Shown: positions 1-8,985, counted from the first letter of the stretch. The stretch is 64,000 bases of DNA from Blautia sp. AF19-10LB (GCF_003461245.1 NZ_QTWS01000002.1:62001-126000), one strand, 5' to 3'. Notes: a model not told the origin generated them from the sequence alone. Translations and numbers: made by a program.

Positions 1-252
1 CGGGAAGAAGCCTTTCTTTGCAAGCACTGCATACAAAGCTTCCACAGAATGTCCTTTACTCATAACAAAACGGTCATGATTCGGATCATCCATATTGTCC
101 GGTGTTACATTCATCTGATTAAAGTACAGTGCTACCAGAGTATCCATAACACTCATATCACCACCGATGTGTCCGGCTTTTCCGGCACAGATCATATCAA
201 TTACATCTTTTCGTAAATCATAGGATAACGCTGTCAGATTTTCCATATTCAT
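1..252 (-). CDS. Transketolase, N-terminal subunit (partial)
   Basis: The first 84 codons of a thiamine-diphosphate transketolase half-enzyme; the rest lies left of the window. The translation contains GKAGHIGGDMSVMDTLVALY and SKGHS, which match the N-terminal transketolase signature, including the substrate-contacting His of GHIGG. An AGGAGA Shine-Dalgarno lies in the last codons of the upstream isomerase gene. In the family the enzyme moves two-carbon units between sugar phosphates in the non-oxidative pentose phosphate pathway, and many clostridia split it into two genes. Its place directly after the isomerase gene suggests that the sugar taken up by this locus drains into the pentose phosphate pathway. 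Confidence 0.88.
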   Translation of the reverse strand, partial: MNMENLTALSYDLRKDVIDMICAGKAGHIGGDMSVMDTLVALYFNQMNVTPDNMDDPNHDRFVMSKGHSVEALYAVLAKKGFFP

Positions 253-253
253 C

Positions 254-1654
254 TCATTCTCCTCTTAAATAAGCTTTTACATCTTCTTCGATCGGGTCGT
301 AGAGATCCGGTTTTATGCCGATATATTTACATGCCTCATACAGTACCGGAACAACATCCTTGTGGATTCCCACACAGTGATGGATGTAAGGTCCTTCTAC
401 GATCTTGGCTTCCAGTCGTTTGATATTTTCTACTTCTACCCAGAGGTAAGTTCCCATTCCCTTTGGTCCGTCCACGCCTTTGGCATTTCCAAGAAGGAGG
501 GAATATTCTCCATTGTCTCCGTCGAAACGTGCCAGAGTAACCTCTCCATGTTTTGCCTCAGCTGTGATCGCACCCGGATGACTGAATGCCAGCGGATAGG
601 TGATCTTTGGTGTTTCTCTTGCCACGGAGATCGGCCATGGTCCGCAGTGCTGCAGAAGCTCACCATTTTCGATATCCGGATGGCGGATGGTCCAGTCTGC
701 AAAGAAGCTTCTGGTATCTCCCATCCCTGCTGCCTCTACCATCAGTGCGGTGATTGCACCGTGAATGTCAGTTTCGCAGACAACCGGGATTCCTTCTTCG
801 TTCAGAAGTGAATTCGCTGCGCACGGCATGATTCCAAGTTCACACTGCAGCTGGTTCCAGCACTGGATTGCTCCTGCCTGACATCCGTATTTTGTGATCA
901 GGTTCTTCATTGCTACCTTGAGGGCTGCCACGTTTTCAAGTTCATTGTCTTTGATGTCAATGATCATGTTCTGGCGGCAGTATTCCATTACTTTGGCAAC
1001 TTCCGTTCCTTCTTCTTTTGCTTTCTTTACTTCATCAGTAAGTTCCGGCATCGGGATCGGAGTAAGCTGGATATTGAATTTCTCCAGAAGTTCTCCTTCG
1101 TTGCACATGGTGGTCCAGAATTCATATGGTCTTGTGGAAATCTGAAGGATTCTGATGTTTTTGAATTTCTTTACTACGTTGCAGACTGCCATGAAGTCTC
1201 TCAGGCCACGTTCAAAAACAGGATCGTTCAGACGACAGTTTGTCATGTAAGTAAACGGTACCCGGAATCTTCTGAGTACTTTACCTGTTGCAAAAAGTCC
1301 ACACTGAGTATCTCTTAAACGAACACCGTTTTCATCCGGACGCTCATCCAGCGGCCCCCAGAGAAGAACCGGAACTCCCAGTTCCTTTGCAAGTCTTGCA
1401 CATTCAAATTCAGTACCAAAGTTGCAGTGCGGAAGAAACAGACCGTCAATTTTTTCTCTTTTGAACTTCTCTGCGATCTTGTACATTCCTTCATCATCAT
1501 AGAGAAGTCCTTCCTCGTTGATGTCTGTGATATCTACAAAATCGATTCCAAGCTCTCTCAGTCTGTCTGCAGTCAGTCCACGATACTTTACTGCATCTGG
1601 TGCACTGAAAATACTTCTTCTTGTCGGTGCATATCCAAGTTTAATATGGTCCAT
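254..1654 (-). CDS. L-fucose/L-arabinose isomerase family protein
   Basis: A 466-residue protein of the L-fucose/L-arabinose isomerase fold family (COG2407-like). Typical features are NFGTEFECARLAKELGVPV near residues 78-96 and CWNQLQC...PCAANSLLNEEGIP...CETDIHGA at 265-300, the region that carries the metal ligands and catalytic acids. Members interconvert aldoses and ketoses with a divalent metal, but this branch has few characterised members and the substrate cannot be read from sequence. It is the first gene after a promoter with operator-like sites and is followed within 2 bases by transketolase. I infer it isomerises the sugar imported by the ABC transporter encoded at 4359-8771. Confidence 0.85.
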   Translation of the reverse strand: MDHIKLGYAPTRRSIFSAPDAVKYRGLTADRLRELGIDFVDITDINEEGLLYDDEGMYKIAEKFKREKIDGLFLPHCNFGTEFECARLAKELGVPVLLWGPLDERPDENGVRLRDTQCGLFATGKVLRRFRVPFTYMTNCRLNDPVFERGLRDFMAVCNVVKKFKNIRILQISTRPYEFWTTMCNEGELLEKFNIQLTPIPMPELTDEVKKAKEEGTEVAKVMEYCRQNMIIDIKDNELENVAALKVAMKNLITKYGCQAGAIQCWNQLQCELGIMPCAANSLLNEEGIPVVCETDIHGAITALMVEAAGMGDTRSFFADWTIRHPDIENGELLQHCGPWPISVARETPKITYPLAFSHPGAITAEAKHGEVTLARFDGDNGEYSLLLGNAKGVDGPKGMGTYLWVEVENIKRLEAKIVEGPYIHHCVGIHKDVVPVLYEACKYIGIKPDLYDPIEEDVKAYLRGE

Positions 1655-1692
1655 GGTATTTCCCCCTTAATGTGTTTTTGCGTTTCTCTTTC

Positions 1693-1702
1693 TGTAAACA
1701 TT
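1693..1702. promoter_or_regulatory. Operator-like half site downstream of the isomerase promoter
   Basis: TGTAAACATT is identical to the right half of the operator at 9031-9040 and differs by one base from 1856-1865. It sits just downstream of the -10 box, where a bound repressor would block transcription. The assignment to the local LacI regulator is inference. Confidence 0.45.
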
Positions 1703-1730
1703 ATTATAAACTGTTCATATTATTTTTCAA
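1703..1730 (-). promoter_or_regulatory. Sigma-A type promoter of the isomerase operon
   Basis: On the minus strand, TTGAAA and TATAAT are separated by 16 bases, about 50 bases before the isomerase start codon. Operator-like sequences lie just downstream (1693) and about 120 bases upstream (1845). Confidence 0.55.
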
Positions 1731-1844
1731 TAAAATATTATATTTTTTTACTCAAAACGGGAAGTTATACAATTTTTATTTCCTGTTTTTGGATGTTTTT
1801 CACAGTTATTCTGCTGTTTTCAGTATTTTATCCTTAAATATGTT

Positions 1845-1866
1845 ATAAACGTTTATATAAACATTT
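1845..1866. promoter_or_regulatory. LacI-family operator upstream of the isomerase operon
   Basis: It contains the perfect 12-base palindrome ATAAACGTTTAT followed by ATAAACATT. The 21 bases from 1845 match 9020-9040 with one difference. A central CG in an AT-rich palindrome is characteristic of LacI-family operators, and a LacI-family gene starts about 1.1 kb away. The same site at both ends of the sugar locus supports a shared regulator. Confidence 0.7.
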
Positions 1867-1880
1867 ATAAAAATTCGCAT

Positions 1881-1927
1881 AAAAAAAGAACCAGAATGTA
1901 TATTTTTATTTACACATCCTGATTCTG
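1881..1927 (-). terminator. Intrinsic terminator after the LacI regulator
   Basis: On the minus strand, AGAATCAGGATGTGTA and TATACATTCTGGTTCT form a 16-base stem in which every non-Watson-Crick position is a G-U pair. A run of U follows. It ends the transcript running from the binding-protein gene through the LacI gene. Confidence 0.85.
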
Positions 1928-1949
1928 CTGCTCCACGATCATCTGCTGA

Positions 1950-2954
1950 TCATTTGATATTTTTTACGGTATTTCTATATATTATTTTCGGACACACCTG
2001 TATTTTGGTAACTGTGCTGGTACCGATCCCATCGATCAGTTCTACCAGACGGCGAACCGCCATCTTACCCATTTCACGCTTCTCTACACGCAGGGTCGTC
2101 AGCGGAGGAGAAGAGATTTCACTGAATGTAAGATCATCAAATCCAACAATGGAAATATCCTCCGGGATCCGATAACCCATCTCCTGCAGAGCTTTCATCG
2201 CACCAAGCGCGATAATATCATTATCCGCAAAAAACGCGGTCGGAAGCTTGGGTTTTTTCTTAAGATATTCAAGCATATCCTGGCAGGCAGTACTCATATA
2301 AGTACCTACTGTTACCGTGTATTCCTCTTTATACGGAACCTTATATTTCTTAAGTGCTGTCTGAAAGCCGATAAATCGTGACCGGAATGCCTTGATCCTG
2401 TAATTTCCCCTCAGATATCCAACTTCCCTGTGTCCGTTATCCAGAAGATGCTCTGTAATCGCTCTCGCAGCATCCGCATTATTGATCAGGACAGAGTTAA
2501 AATCCATGCTCTCCGTCCAGTGATCCAGTAGAAGGACCGGGCACGAGGCATTCCTGTATAGACTCAGATCACCATCCATCATCTCTGTTCCAAGCAGGAT
2601 AATTCCAACCCCCTGTTCTTCCAGAAGATCTCGCACCTGCTTCTGATAATTTGGATTTCTCTGGTCAACGTGAGAAATAACCATCTCGTACCCCAGACGA
2701 TGGCATTCTTCCTCAATCCCCTCTATCATCTGCTGAAAAAACGGAGTCTCCTCCAAAATCTGTCCATTCTTCTTAAAAATCACAAGCCGGATTTTGGTCA
2801 CAGCATTTGCACTGAGATATCCCGTCTCTCTTGCCACACGAAAAATCTCCTCCGCAGTCTCTCTGTTGACACCTTTTTTATGATTCAGTGCATTTGAAAT
2901 TGTTGCCGGAGAAAATCCGGTCATTTTACTTAGATCCCGAATACTTACCTTCAT
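1950..2954 (-). CDS. LacI-family transcriptional regulator
   Basis: A 334-residue repressor starting at the ATG encoding MKVSIRDLSK. An upstream in-frame GTG is less likely because it overlaps the AGGAG Shine-Dalgarno; the spacing to the chosen ATG is long, at 14 bases. The N-terminus is a LacI helix-turn-helix (SIRDLSKMTGFSPATISNAL) with the hinge helix region behind it. The rest is the periplasmic-binding-like effector domain, including FFADNDIIALGAMKAL and DISIVGFDD. It is the last gene of the ABC-transporter operon and probably binds the operators at 1845 and 9020, releasing them on a sugar or sugar-phosphate. Effector and sign of control are not determined. Confidence 0.9.
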   Translation of the reverse strand: MKVSIRDLSKMTGFSPATISNALNHKKGVNRETAEEIFRVARETGYLSANAVTKIRLVIFKKNGQILEETPFFQQMIEGIEEECHRLGYEMVISHVDQRNPNYQKQVRDLLEEQGVGIILLGTEMMDGDLSLYRNASCPVLLLDHWTESMDFNSVLINNADAARAITEHLLDNGHREVGYLRGNYRIKAFRSRFIGFQTALKKYKVPYKEEYTVTVGTYMSTACQDMLEYLKKKPKLPTAFFADNDIIALGAMKALQEMGYRIPEDISIVGFDDLTFSEISSPPLTTLRVEKREMGKMAVRRLVELIDGIGTSTVTKIQVCPKIIYRNTVKNIK

Positions 2955-3030
2955 ATATCGCGTTACCACTCCTGTCTGTCCAAAGTTTTACTGCCGATTT
3001 CCGTACAGCACTTATGCAGGCAGAAGCGCC

Positions 3031-3915
3031 TTACAGTCTGCTGTCCAGAACTTCCCGTTTCATCGGTATGGATGCTGTCGCACCAGGCCGGGAAACTGCG
3101 ATCGCAGATGCTTTCGCCGCCATTTCAAGTCCTTCCTTAACCGGCATTCCATCTATGATAGAAGAAATAAAATATCCAGTAAATGTATCACCTGCTGCCG
3201 TCGTATCTACTGCCTTCACCTTAAAGATTCCCTGATGATAAATCCCAGTTTCATCCTGATACACAGAGCCATCGCCTCCAAGTGTCAGAACAATCTTTGC
3301 AGACGGATATTTCTCTTTGACCGCTGCAAGGATCCTCTCCGGTTCCCTCTCTCCTGTAATCTGATATCCTTCTATCTCATTTACAAGAAACAGGCTTACC
3401 TTTGACATATCACAGTTTTTCAGTTTATCATCGTATGGGGATGGATTCAGAATGATCATCATTCCCTTTTCATATGCACGATCGATAATATAATCCAACT
3501 CATTTATCTCGTTCTGAAGCAGGATAATATCGCCCTTATCAAAAGCGCTCAGGACTTCATCCACAAATTCGCGGGTAATGCTACGGTTTGCTCCGCCATA
3601 CAGAAGAATGCAGTTCTGCCCATCCTTATCCACCTGAATCACCGTATGGCCGCATGGCCCTGCTATTTTGCGGATAAATTCTGTATTCACGCCATTTTCC
3701 CTGCATGTTTCCAGAAGCATCTCTCCGTCATCCCCGATCATTCCGGCATGATAAACCGGAATTCCTGCCTTCGCAAGAGCAATCGACTGATTCAGGCCCT
3801 TGCCTCCGCAGAAAGTCTGACGATTTCTGGAAGCCTGTGTTTCCCCCGGAATCAGGATACTTTCTACCTGATATACATAATCAAGGTTCAATGAACCAAA
3901 ATTCAATACTTTCAT
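3031..3915 (-). CDS. PfkB-family carbohydrate kinase, ribokinase-like
   Basis: A 294-residue sugar kinase with the two PfkB signatures: GGKGLNQSIALAKAG near residues 37-51, and DTTAAGDTFTGYF near 236-248, which holds the catalytic Asp and anion hole (AAGD in place of the usual GAGD). It starts with NFGSLNLDYVY, the usual first strand of ribokinases. It should phosphorylate a monosaccharide with ATP. It follows rbsD by 18 bases, which fits ribose, but the locus also has an isomerase not found in plain ribose operons, so a related pentose or deoxy sugar is possible. Confidence 0.9.
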   Translation of the reverse strand: MKVLNFGSLNLDYVYQVESILIPGETQASRNRQTFCGGKGLNQSIALAKAGIPVYHAGMIGDDGEMLLETCRENGVNTEFIRKIAGPCGHTVIQVDKDGQNCILLYGGANRSITREFVDEVLSAFDKGDIILLQNEINELDYIIDRAYEKGMMIILNPSPYDDKLKNCDMSKVSLFLVNEIEGYQITGEREPERILAAVKEKYPSAKIVLTLGGDGSVYQDETGIYHQGIFKVKAVDTTAAGDTFTGYFISSIIDGMPVKEGLEMAAKASAIAVSRPGATASIPMKREVLDSRL

Positions 3916-3933
3916 ATCTGTACTCCTTATTTC

Positions 3934-4335
3934 TTATGCCGGAAAAGCAACTCCCGCTCTCAGAATAATATTTGGATATGGTGTGAATTCACCTGTACGC
4001 ACGGCAAACTTCACATTTCGAGACATTTCCTTTAATTCCGTGTGAGGAACCATATTCCACTCTGCATTCGGAAGCTTTTCTCTGATATAAGCAAGAAGTT
4101 CCGGATTTTTCTCTTCAATCTCGTTAGCTATAGTATACTGCTCAATTTCTGCTTCGTCAAGAATCGCGTCCATCACCTGGCGAAATGTCGGCACACCGCC
4201 GCACAGTGCAAGATCAACAATCTCCACGCCTTTGGGGATTGGCATTCCGCCGTCCCCGATCATAAAGGTATCCTTATGTCCCAGTCCTGCGATCAGACCC
4301 GCAAGCTGTGCATTGATAATTCCTCTTTTTTTCAT
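3934..4335 (-). CDS. rbsD: D-ribose pyranase (RbsD/FucU family)
   Basis: A 133-residue protein starting MKKRGIINAQLAGLIAGLGHKD, the RbsD N-terminus with the catalytic His in GHKD. The C-terminal RTGEFTPYPNIILRAGV is also typical. The ATG is preferred over the in-frame GTG nine bases upstream because CAGGGTG is placed to serve it. RbsD/FucU mutarotases speed the beta-pyranose to beta-furanose change of sugars such as ribose, supplying the form the kinase uses. It sits between the permease and kinase genes of one operon. Confidence 0.9.
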   Translation of the reverse strand: MKKRGIINAQLAGLIAGLGHKDTFMIGDGGMPIPKGVEIVDLALCGGVPTFRQVMDAILDEAEIEQYTIANEIEEKNPELLAYIREKLPNAEWNMVPHTELKEMSRNVKFAVRTGEFTPYPNIILRAGVAFPA

Positions 4336-4358
4336 AAAAATCACCCTGTTTTCAGATA

Positions 4359-5411
4359 TTATTTGTTTTCGTTACGTGCCTGAAGTGCCATCTTAGCCTG
4401 AAGATTTCTCTGGAACTGGTCAATGATAACTGCGATAATGATTACAAGACCACGGATGATCTTCTGCCAGAACTCTGTAACACCGCACATAGTCATACCA
4501 TCATTGATAACACCGATTACAAACGCACCGACAATGGTTCCTCCGATGCTTCCGACACCACCTGCCATGGAGGTTCCCCCAAGAACAGAAGCTGCGATCG
4601 CATTCATTTCCCAGGATTCACCTGTTTTTGGTGTTGCAGAAACAAGCTGGGATGTCGCGATAATACCAACGATCGCTGAGCAGAGGCCTGAGAATGCATA
4701 TACCCAGATTTTTACGCGGTCAACCTTGATACCGGAAAGCTTAGATGCCCTTTCATTACCACCGATCGCCTGTACGTGCCAGCCAAACGGAGTTTTCTTA
4801 AGAATCAGCCCGGCAATCACTGCCACGATAATCAGGATAATAACGCCTGTCGGAATCATAGTTCCTGCAAAGTTACGTCCAAACACTTCAAACCCTGTAT
4901 TTCCAAGTCCTTCATATCCTGCAAGGTCAGAGAATGTAGCACCATTGGAACGGATATTTGCAAGACCACGACAGATGTACATAGAACCGAGGGTTGCAAT
5001 AAATGGTGCTACATTAAATTTGGTGATCACAACACCGTTGAGAGCTCCAATAAATGCTCCCAGAAGAACTGTGATCAGAACTACCAGTGGAATACTGAAA
5101 TAAATAGTCACACCTGCAAACTCCAGAGTCAGACCTTCCTGGATCAGACCACCGGCAATCATTCCTGCAAGACCTGCCACAGAACCAACAGAAAGGTCGA
5201 TTCCACCGGTAATGATAACATAAGTCATACCAATTGCCAGGATCCCATAGAGAGCAACGTGTTTTGCTACCGTCAGAAGAGATCCTACTGTAAGGAAGTT
5301 ATTTGCTGTAATGCTGAAGAAAATCATCAGGATGATCAGAACAATGAAGGTTCTGCCCTTCAGCAATGTCATTGCCAAAGCGTTGTTTGATTTTTTATTA
5401 TCTGCTGCCAT
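4359..5411 (-). CDS. Sugar ABC transporter permease, RbsC-like
   Basis: A 350-residue polytopic membrane protein of the ribose/xylose/galactose ABC permease family. It has about eight to ten hydrophobic segments, GMTYVIITGGIDLSVGS near the middle, and the cytoplasmic coupling segment QAIGGNERASKLSGI. I place the start at the ATG encoding MAADNKKSNN, because AAAGGAG lies 10 bases before it. The in-frame GTG upstream overlaps the rbsA stop and has no good ribosome site. It forms the membrane pore with the ATPase encoded just upstream. Confidence 0.92.
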   Translation of the reverse strand: MAADNKKSNNALAMTLLKGRTFIVLIILMIFFSITANNFLTVGSLLTVAKHVALYGILAIGMTYVIITGGIDLSVGSVAGLAGMIAGGLIQEGLTLEFAGVTIYFSIPLVVLITVLLGAFIGALNGVVITKFNVAPFIATLGSMYICRGLANIRSNGATFSDLAGYEGLGNTGFEVFGRNFAGTMIPTGVIILIIVAVIAGLILKKTPFGWHVQAIGGNERASKLSGIKVDRVKIWVYAFSGLCSAIVGIIATSQLVSATPKTGESWEMNAIAASVLGGTSMAGGVGSIGGTIVGAFVIGVINDGMTMCGVTEFWQKIIRGLVIIIAVIIDQFQRNLQAKMALQARNENK

Positions 5412-5431
5412 ATCAAAAATTCTCCTTTTCA

Positions 5432-6976
5432 CTATTTCTGTGCATGATGTCCTTTATAGGATGCCAGTACAAGAGTATCCTCCTGAATCTCATCACCGCT
5501 GAACTCACCTGTCTTCAGTCCATTTGACAGAACCAGAACGCGGTCTGCAATGGATACGATCTCCTGAAGTTCCGAGGAGACAACAATGATAGACAATCCT
5601 CTCTCTGCATACTGATTAATAATATCAAATACTTCTGTTTTTGCTCCGATATCAATACCACGGCTCGGCTCATCCATCAGAAGGATCTTAGGCTCTGTAA
5701 GAATGCCTTTTCCGATAACAACCTTCTGCTGATTACCGCCTGACAGTGACAGGATCGGCAGATGTTTATCCGCTACTTTGATATGGATATCCTTGATCTG
5801 TTCGTCTACTTTCTGTCCTTCTTTTGTCTTATCAAGGAAAATTCCAGCCTTCTTATAACGCTTCATCGCAGAAAGGGAACAGTTTTTCTCGATGTCCATC
5901 GTCTGCACAAGTCCCTGTGCCTGTCTGTCCTCCGGAATCAGTGCAAATCCCTTGTCAATCTGTCCGGAAATAGACTTGATATCCAGCTTCTCTCCCTCCA
6001 GGAACACTTCTCCGGTATGTTCCGGATGCATTCCCATCAGGCACTCAAAAATTTCACTTCGGCCCGCACCCATCAGACCATAGATTCCAAGGATTTCACC
6101 TTTGTGAAGATCAAAATTCACATGATCCACCAGATATCCGCCGCCGGCTTTTGGAAGGCAGAGATCCTTTACTTCCAGAACCTTTTCTGTCTTTGACCAG
6201 TCTATCTTGGATTCTCTCTTCGGATAAGATTTCGCGCCACCCGTCATTTCATGAACGATCCAGGGCACATCAATATCTTTTACTTCTGCATCAGAAACAT
6301 ATTTTCCATCTCGAAGAATTGTAATATGGTCTCCGATCTGCATAATCTCCTCCAGACGATGAGAGATATATACAATAGAAATACCCTGAGCTGTCAGCTC
6401 TCTCATAATCTTAAAAAGGACCTGTACCTCCTGCTGGCTCAGAGAAGACGTCGGCTCATCCATAATAAGAACCTTAAGATCATCTGCAACCAGGTTTCTG
6501 GCAATCTCGATCATCTGCTGCTGGCCTACACGAAGTTCTCCTACCTGTGTATTCGGATCTATTTCATGCTCCAGTCTTTTGAGAATTTTTTGGGTTGCCT
6601 CAACATGTGATTTATTATCGAGTTTAATCTTTCCAACTGTTTTTTCTCTCGCCATGAAGATGTTCTGATAAACATTCAGGTTCGGAAAAAGACTCAGTTC
6701 CTGATGAATAATACCAATTCCATGTTTTCTTGCTTCCGTCGTATCCTTAAAAGAAACTTCCTGATCACCAATATACATTTTTCCCTCACTGGGATGCTCG
6801 ATCCCGGCGATCATTTTCATCAATGTGGATTTACCTGCACCATTCTCACCGATCAGAACGTTTACCTTTCCCCTGAGCAGGTCAAAAGAAACGTCATCCA
6901 GGGCTTTTGTTCCAGGATAAATTTTGCTGATATGGTCCGCATGCAGAAACACATGCTCCGGACATGTATAACCCAT
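5432..6976 (-). CDS. Sugar ABC transporter ATP-binding protein, RbsA-like
   Basis: A 514-residue protein with two fused ABC domains, as in RbsA/MglA/XylG. The first has a full Walker A (GENGAGKST), a variant signature (LRVGQQQMIEIAR) and Walker B (LIMDEPTSSL). The second has a degenerate P-loop (GLMGAGRSE), the signature LSGGNQQKVVIGKG and LLMDEPSRGID. This asymmetry is normal for the family. AGGAGGG lies six bases before the ATG. It powers uptake through the permease encoded downstream. Confidence 0.93.
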   Translation of the reverse strand: MGYTCPEHVFLHADHISKIYPGTKALDDVSFDLLRGKVNVLIGENGAGKSTLMKMIAGIEHPSEGKMYIGDQEVSFKDTTEARKHGIGIIHQELSLFPNLNVYQNIFMAREKTVGKIKLDNKSHVEATQKILKRLEHEIDPNTQVGELRVGQQQMIEIARNLVADDLKVLIMDEPTSSLSQQEVQVLFKIMRELTAQGISIVYISHRLEEIMQIGDHITILRDGKYVSDAEVKDIDVPWIVHEMTGGAKSYPKRESKIDWSKTEKVLEVKDLCLPKAGGGYLVDHVNFDLHKGEILGIYGLMGAGRSEIFECLMGMHPEHTGEVFLEGEKLDIKSISGQIDKGFALIPEDRQAQGLVQTMDIEKNCSLSAMKRYKKAGIFLDKTKEGQKVDEQIKDIHIKVADKHLPILSLSGGNQQKVVIGKGILTEPKILLMDEPSRGIDIGAKTEVFDIINQYAERGLSIIVVSSELQEIVSIADRVLVLSNGLKTGEFSGDEIQEDTLVLASYKGHHAQK

Positions 6977-6987
6977 AACCGTCCCTC

Positions 6988-7629
6988 CTATTTTGCTTCC
7001 AGTTCAACCGGAGTGATCAATATTTTTTCATTGTCATTTGCCGTGAAACAGCCTGTGAATGAAATGGTTTTGCCATCCAATGATGCCGGATCTGCTTTCT
7101 GTACCACTTCTTCATCAATCAATTTATTGATACTCTGAGAAACAGCTGCCCAATCCTGCTGGTTGGTGTAATCGCCAAACTTGATCACATCCAGCGAATC
7201 ACGGATAGAAGATCCCTTATAAACAGAACCGATCTGGATAGAAATTTCTTCCGGTCCATCATAGCCATCCAGTTTAACATTCATATATCCTGCTTTCTTT
7301 TCCTGATTTACTTCTGTAACTGTGCCGGTTCCCTTTACAACATAATTAATCTCACCGCTGGTTCCCATAGAATATTTTCCATATTTATCAACCAGAGATT
7401 TTACATCTCCATTTGCTTCTGTAAGAAATTCTGCAAGATCCACTGCTTTTCCTTCAAGATCCGGGAGAGCTTTTGATTCCCAGATTCCTGCCACATCGTC
7501 ACCTGCATTAAACTCTGTCTTTCCTGTATATTCCGCTTCCTGACCAATCTTTATTACTTTCACGCATCCAGTCATGGCTGTAGACATCATAACTGCTGCC
7601 AGTCCCACTGCTAACACTCGTTTTCTCAT
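6988..7629 (-). CDS. DUF2291 family lipoprotein
   Basis: A 213-residue exported lipoprotein: a basic start (MRKRVLAVG), a hydrophobic stretch, and a lipobox ending MTGC, so Cys22 would be lipidated. The mature part resembles DUF2291, a family found next to ribose-type ABC transporters but without a known biochemical role. It lies between the binding-protein and ATPase genes, 11 bases before rbsA. The binding protein of this operon has no lipobox, so this lipoprotein may help hold or dock it at the membrane. That role is inference. Confidence 0.75.
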   Translation of the reverse strand: MRKRVLAVGLAAVMMSTAMTGCVKVIKIGQEAEYTGKTEFNAGDDVAGIWESKALPDLEGKAVDLAEFLTEANGDVKSLVDKYGKYSMGTSGEINYVVKGTGTVTEVNQEKKAGYMNVKLDGYDGPEEISIQIGSVYKGSSIRDSLDVIKFGDYTNQQDWAAVSQSINKLIDEEVVQKADPASLDGKTISFTGCFTANDNEKILITPVELEAK

Positions 7630-7727
7630 AACCGCGCTCCTTTAAACATTCCTTTACTGAAAGACAGGAAAGCAAGCCTCGCTTTCCTGTCCCCTTTTTA
7701 CTAAATCAGACTTTTCATTCCAGCGGA

Positions 7728-8771
7728 TTATTCTGCTGCTTCTTCTGTTGTTTCCTCTGTTGTCTCTTCTGGTGTCTCTGCATCAGCTGTGTCTGCTCCG
7801 TCCTCTGTATATACGAAGGTTTTCAGATTTGCGACATTGTCTTTTGTGATCGCAACACAGTCAACAAGCTGTTTCTCATCAAGTCCAGTGCTTCCATCTT
7901 TCAGGTAAGTATCTGCCTGCTCAACTGCCATCTGTGCCATCAGAGCAAACTGCTGAAGCGCTGTACCGGTTGCCTTGCCATCTCTGATCAGAGCAGCTGC
8001 TTCATCAGAGCCATCCACACCGATGATCGGAATGCTCAAGCCAGCTGCCTCACATGCTGCCGCTGCACCTTCCAGCATGGTGTCGTTGCCGCAGATGATT
8101 CCATCAAGATCCGGGTTTGCCTGAAGGATTGCTTCTGTCTTATCGAAGGCTTCTGTCTTCTCCCAGTTTGCTGTCTGCTGTGCTACCATTTCGAGATCCG
8201 GGTACTGATCGATCACTTCATGGAATGCTGAGGAACGAACACCTGCGTTTGTATCAGATTCTTTTCCAAGAAGCTCTGCATATTTTCCTTCTTCTCCCAT
8301 AGCCTCAACCCATACTTCTGCGATTGCTTTTGCACCCTGATAGTTGTTAGCTACGATCTGAGAGATTGCTGCACCATCTTCATTGATCTCACGGTCGATC
8401 AGGAATGTCGGGATTCCTGCATCTTTTGCTTTCTTTACCGCTTCGATGGTTGCATCTGCACCAGCATTGTCACAGATGATTGCTGCTGCTTTATCAGCAA
8501 TTGCACTGTCAAATAATTCTGTCTGCTTTGTCGGGTCGTCATCGTGTGATGCAGCTTTTACTTCATAGCCGAGATCTTCTGCTGTCTTTGTTGCGATGTC
8601 TGCTTCTGTTTTGAATGCCGGGTTGGAAACGGATGGTGTGATAACATAAATAATATTGGAGCCGCCGCCTGGAAGCGCCTCTTCACTCTCTGCAGCCATA
8701 ACGCTTACACTTCCCATTGCAGAAACTGCCATTGCTGCTCCTAATAATGCCACCAGTAATCTTTTTTTCAT
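7728..8771 (-). CDS. Sugar-binding protein, RbsB/type I periplasmic-binding family
   Basis: A 347-residue secreted binding protein. The start is the ATG of MKKRLLVALLG, preceded by CAGGAGGG; the longer reading frame begins upstream of that ribosome site. The signal peptide ends at VSVMA-AES, a signal peptidase I type site, and it has no lipobox cysteine, which is unusual for a Gram-positive binding protein. Family motifs include IICDNAGADATIEAVKKAKD, PTFLIDREIN, GIICGNDTMLEGA and IGVDGSDEAAALI. The last 25 or so residues are a Thr/Glu-rich acidic tail. It is the first gene of the transporter operon. Confidence 0.9.
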   Translation of the reverse strand: MKKRLLVALLGAAMAVSAMGSVSVMAAESEEALPGGGSNIIYVITPSVSNPAFKTEADIATKTAEDLGYEVKAASHDDDPTKQTELFDSAIADKAAAIICDNAGADATIEAVKKAKDAGIPTFLIDREINEDGAAISQIVANNYQGAKAIAEVWVEAMGEEGKYAELLGKESDTNAGVRSSAFHEVIDQYPDLEMVAQQTANWEKTEAFDKTEAILQANPDLDGIICGNDTMLEGAAAACEAAGLSIPIIGVDGSDEAAALIRDGKATGTALQQFALMAQMAVEQADTYLKDGSTGLDEKQLVDCVAITKDNVANLKTFVYTEDGADTADAETPEETTEETTEEAAE

Positions 8772-8860
8772 TTTAAAACCCTCCTGTTTTTTAATTGTTC
8801 TGACAGACACATTCGCTTCTGTCGTTGGGATTCTGTGTCCCTGTTGATGTTTTATATTTT

Positions 8861-8879
8861 AAACGATAATGTAAATATT
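8861..8879. promoter_or_regulatory. Degenerate operator copy downstream of the transporter promoter
   Basis: AAACGATAATGTAAATATT matches 16 of 19 bases of the operator at 9023-9041. It lies downstream of the predicted -10 box, about 90 bases before the binding-protein start codon. Confidence 0.45.
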
Positions 8880-8956
8880 TCAATAGTATTTTTATATTTT
8901 CTTTAGTAAAGTTCTCTTTTTCGTCAAAATTAACGAGTTATTTTCTAGTTTTTTGT

Positions 8957-8985
8957 ATATTATGCATATAGTTTTTGACGTTCAA
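8957..8985 (-). promoter_or_regulatory. Predicted promoter of the sugar transporter operon
   Basis: On the minus strand, TTGAAC and TAATAT are separated by 17 bases. The promoter lies between two operator-like sequences (8861 and 9020), the same arrangement as at the isomerase operon. The surrounding stretch 8772-9168 has no other gene and is strongly AT-rich. Confidence 0.5.
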
